A stretch of 6,346 bases of DNA from Prevotella sp. (lineage in GTDB: Bacteria > Bacteroidota > Bacteroidia > Bacteroidales > Bacteroidaceae). This document shows positions 5,258 to 6,346 of this stretch, piece by piece. The translations under genes and the position numbers were made by a program. The stretch is from assembly GCA_022732315.1 (NCBI GenBank), contig JAIJUV010000146.1:1-6346 (forward strand). The letters are read 5' to 3'. Below the pieces are notes generated by a model. That model worked only from the letters and a program-made list of their open reading frames with translations. It made no database searches and was not told the origin of the DNA. The stretch's first letter is position 1; the number at the start of each line of letters is the position of its first letter.

Positions 5258-6346
5258 CTAACTCAAATCCAGCCCGTCGCGTCTGTACTTAAGCTTTGTA
5301 AAACTGTGATAACTGTTATTGTGACTGTCATTGCTGCCACGTTTTATATATTTTCTGTATACCCAGGTAGCCAGCAGATGAGCCGTACCCTCTTTCGGCA
5401 GCCCCAAGGCATTACGTGCATCCACCACCTGCTGCTCTGTAAACATATCCGGCAGCGCCTGGAGAAGATTAGAAGGTCCGCGCTTGTTGGAATGCTCACC
5501 CCTGTTGCCAGAATTGCGGATATCCTCCTCGAAGAACCGCATCTTGCACCACAAGTCATAACGCTCGCTCCAGCGGATGAAATCCTCAATCTCCTCCTCC
5601 CATCTGTAGCCATTTGCCACATAAAGCACACAAGCCTTCAGATAGGCAATCACATTGGCACGGAAGGTGAAATTCTCGTAGATTCTGTTTTGCATAACCT
5701 GCGAAAAATCAGCATTCTCCTCACTCAGTTTATCTGCCAAGGCGTATGCTTCCGGGCATTCTATCAACCCCGTGGCAGCACAGAGGTTCTCGATATACGG
5801 CTTCAGCTTCTTTCTAAACTGATCGTCGTAGTTGCCATACACAGGAACTCTCTCGCCGATTTCTCTTTCGGGAATCGTACAGAAATTGATTCTGCTCAGC
5901 GGTCCGTCGGTCAGCACTTTTGAAAAATAACGCTGTCCCTTCTCGATGGTGGTAGAAGCATTCCAGTTGAAGCGGATGGTAACACGCTCGGTAACACTCT
6001 GAAGTCCGACTCTTGTTTGTCCATATATATCACCCGGATCAAAAGCAAGACACATAATTCGGAAGTGCTGATTTCCAATACCCCTCAAGGCATCAAACTG
6101 ATCTATTTCGTTAAGCGAAGTATAGAGGAAGTGCTCTTTAGCCTCTGCTGTACGCATCACGAAAGCCGGATTAGTCATGTCGGCATCAATCTCTTGAATA
6201 ATGAGATTGTCTGGACGCTTGCGTTTATCCTTATTGGCTCCCTTGCGCATCATCTCTTCCTTCCACTCCTTTTCACGCTTCAGGTTTTCCATGTCGCGCT
6301 TACGGATATCCTCCATAATCAGCGAAATCGGCATCTGCACGCAGCT
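5258..6346 (-). CDS. DUF3987 family protein, C-terminal part (5' end beyond the window)
   Basis: The frame is open to the right edge, so only the C-terminal 362 residues are visible and the true start is outside. The GTG at 6340 and the ATGs downstream of it are internal codons. Blocks such as PDNLIIQEIDADMTNPAF (45-62 of the visible part), LYTSLNEIDQF (74-84), HFRIMCLAFDPGDIYGQTRV (94-113), VTERVTIRFNWNAS (118-131) and LTDGPLSRINFCTIPEREIG (145-164) match the DUF3987 family of Bacteroidales as I remember it. Those proteins are usually large, often with a VirE/primase-like N-terminal region, and occur in mobile or phage-derived cassettes and near capsule loci. The last about 70 residues (LLQALPDMFTEQQVVDAR...WVYRKYIKR) could be a winged-helix DNA-binding end; this is inference. 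Residues 12-45 are very charged and possibly helical. It ends with TAG, 30 bp upstream of the DUF5675 gene. A role in DNA replication or mobilisation is likely but unproven. Confidence 0.85.
   Translation of the reverse strand, partial: SCVQMPISLIMEDIRKRDMENLKREKEWKEEMMRKGANKDKRKRPDNLIIQEIDADMTNPAFVMRTAEAKEHFLYTSLNEIDQFDALRGIGNQHFRIMCLAFDPGDIYGQTRVGLQSVTERVTIRFNWNASTTIEKGQRYFSKVLTDGPLSRINFCTIPEREIGERVPVYGNYDDQFRKKLKPYIENLCAATGLIECPEAYALADKLSEENADFSQVMQNRIYENFTFRANVIAYLKACVLYVANGYRWEEEIEDFIRWSERYDLWCKMRFFEEDIRNSGNRGEHSNKRGPSNLLQALPDMFTEQQVVDARNALGLPKEGTAHLLATWVYRKYIKRGSNDSHNNSYHSFTKLKYRRDGLDLS

Noticed and set aside
5237..5923. 228-codon + strand frame opposite the DUF3987 gene, and a 164-codon + frame at 4574-5068 opposite DUF5675
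   Set aside because: The opposite strand encodes recognisable family motifs over the same bases. The + translations show none.

Overview
The window looks like a piece of a Bacteroidales chromosome, most likely Prevotella/Segatella. Three observations support this. The L27 and SerRS proteins read like Prevotella orthologs. The serS promoter fits the Bacteroidetes sigma consensus (TTTG then TAnnTTTG). The genes lack Shine-Dalgarno sequences and have A-rich leaders instead. The species assignment is from memory of protein families, not from a search.

The left two thirds is core metabolism on the + strand. rpmA (ribosomal protein L27) starts at base 2 and ends in a clear intrinsic terminator at 336-362. 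After a 271-bp spacer with its own promoter comes serS (seryl-tRNA synthetase, 564-1856). A short AT-rich tandem repeat and a second terminator (1927-1972) follow. Next is a 22-codon micro-ORF of uncertain meaning, then a 781-residue flavin/iron-sulfur protein (2062-4407). That protein fuses a PyrK/NfnA-like ferredoxin-NADP reductase subunit to a GltD/NfnB-like subunit, so both halves of an electron-bifurcating NADH-dependent ferredoxin:NADP+ oxidoreductase appear to sit in one chain. Databases often call this protein NADPH-dependent glutamate synthase (gltA). Each of the three + strand genes appears to be its own transcription unit.

The right third is accessory DNA on the - strand, converging on the core genes. 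Between the two is a strong terminator (4453-4500) and a compact repeat block (4504-4636): two identical 28-bp direct repeats and two REP-like palindromes whose arms differ by compensatory changes. The - strand then carries a DUF5675-family protein (4661-5227) and, 30 bp upstream of it, the C-terminal 362 residues of a large DUF3987-family protein that runs off the right edge. The two form a probable operon of the kind found in Bacteroidales mobile or phage-derived cassettes.

I see no tRNA, rRNA, CRISPR array, transposase or complete mobile element. The points most worth a second look are the covarying palindromes at the core/accessory boundary, the His...Gly-Cys motif and internal insertion in the DUF5675 protein, and the fused Nfn-like enzyme with an Asp plus three Cys cluster motif.
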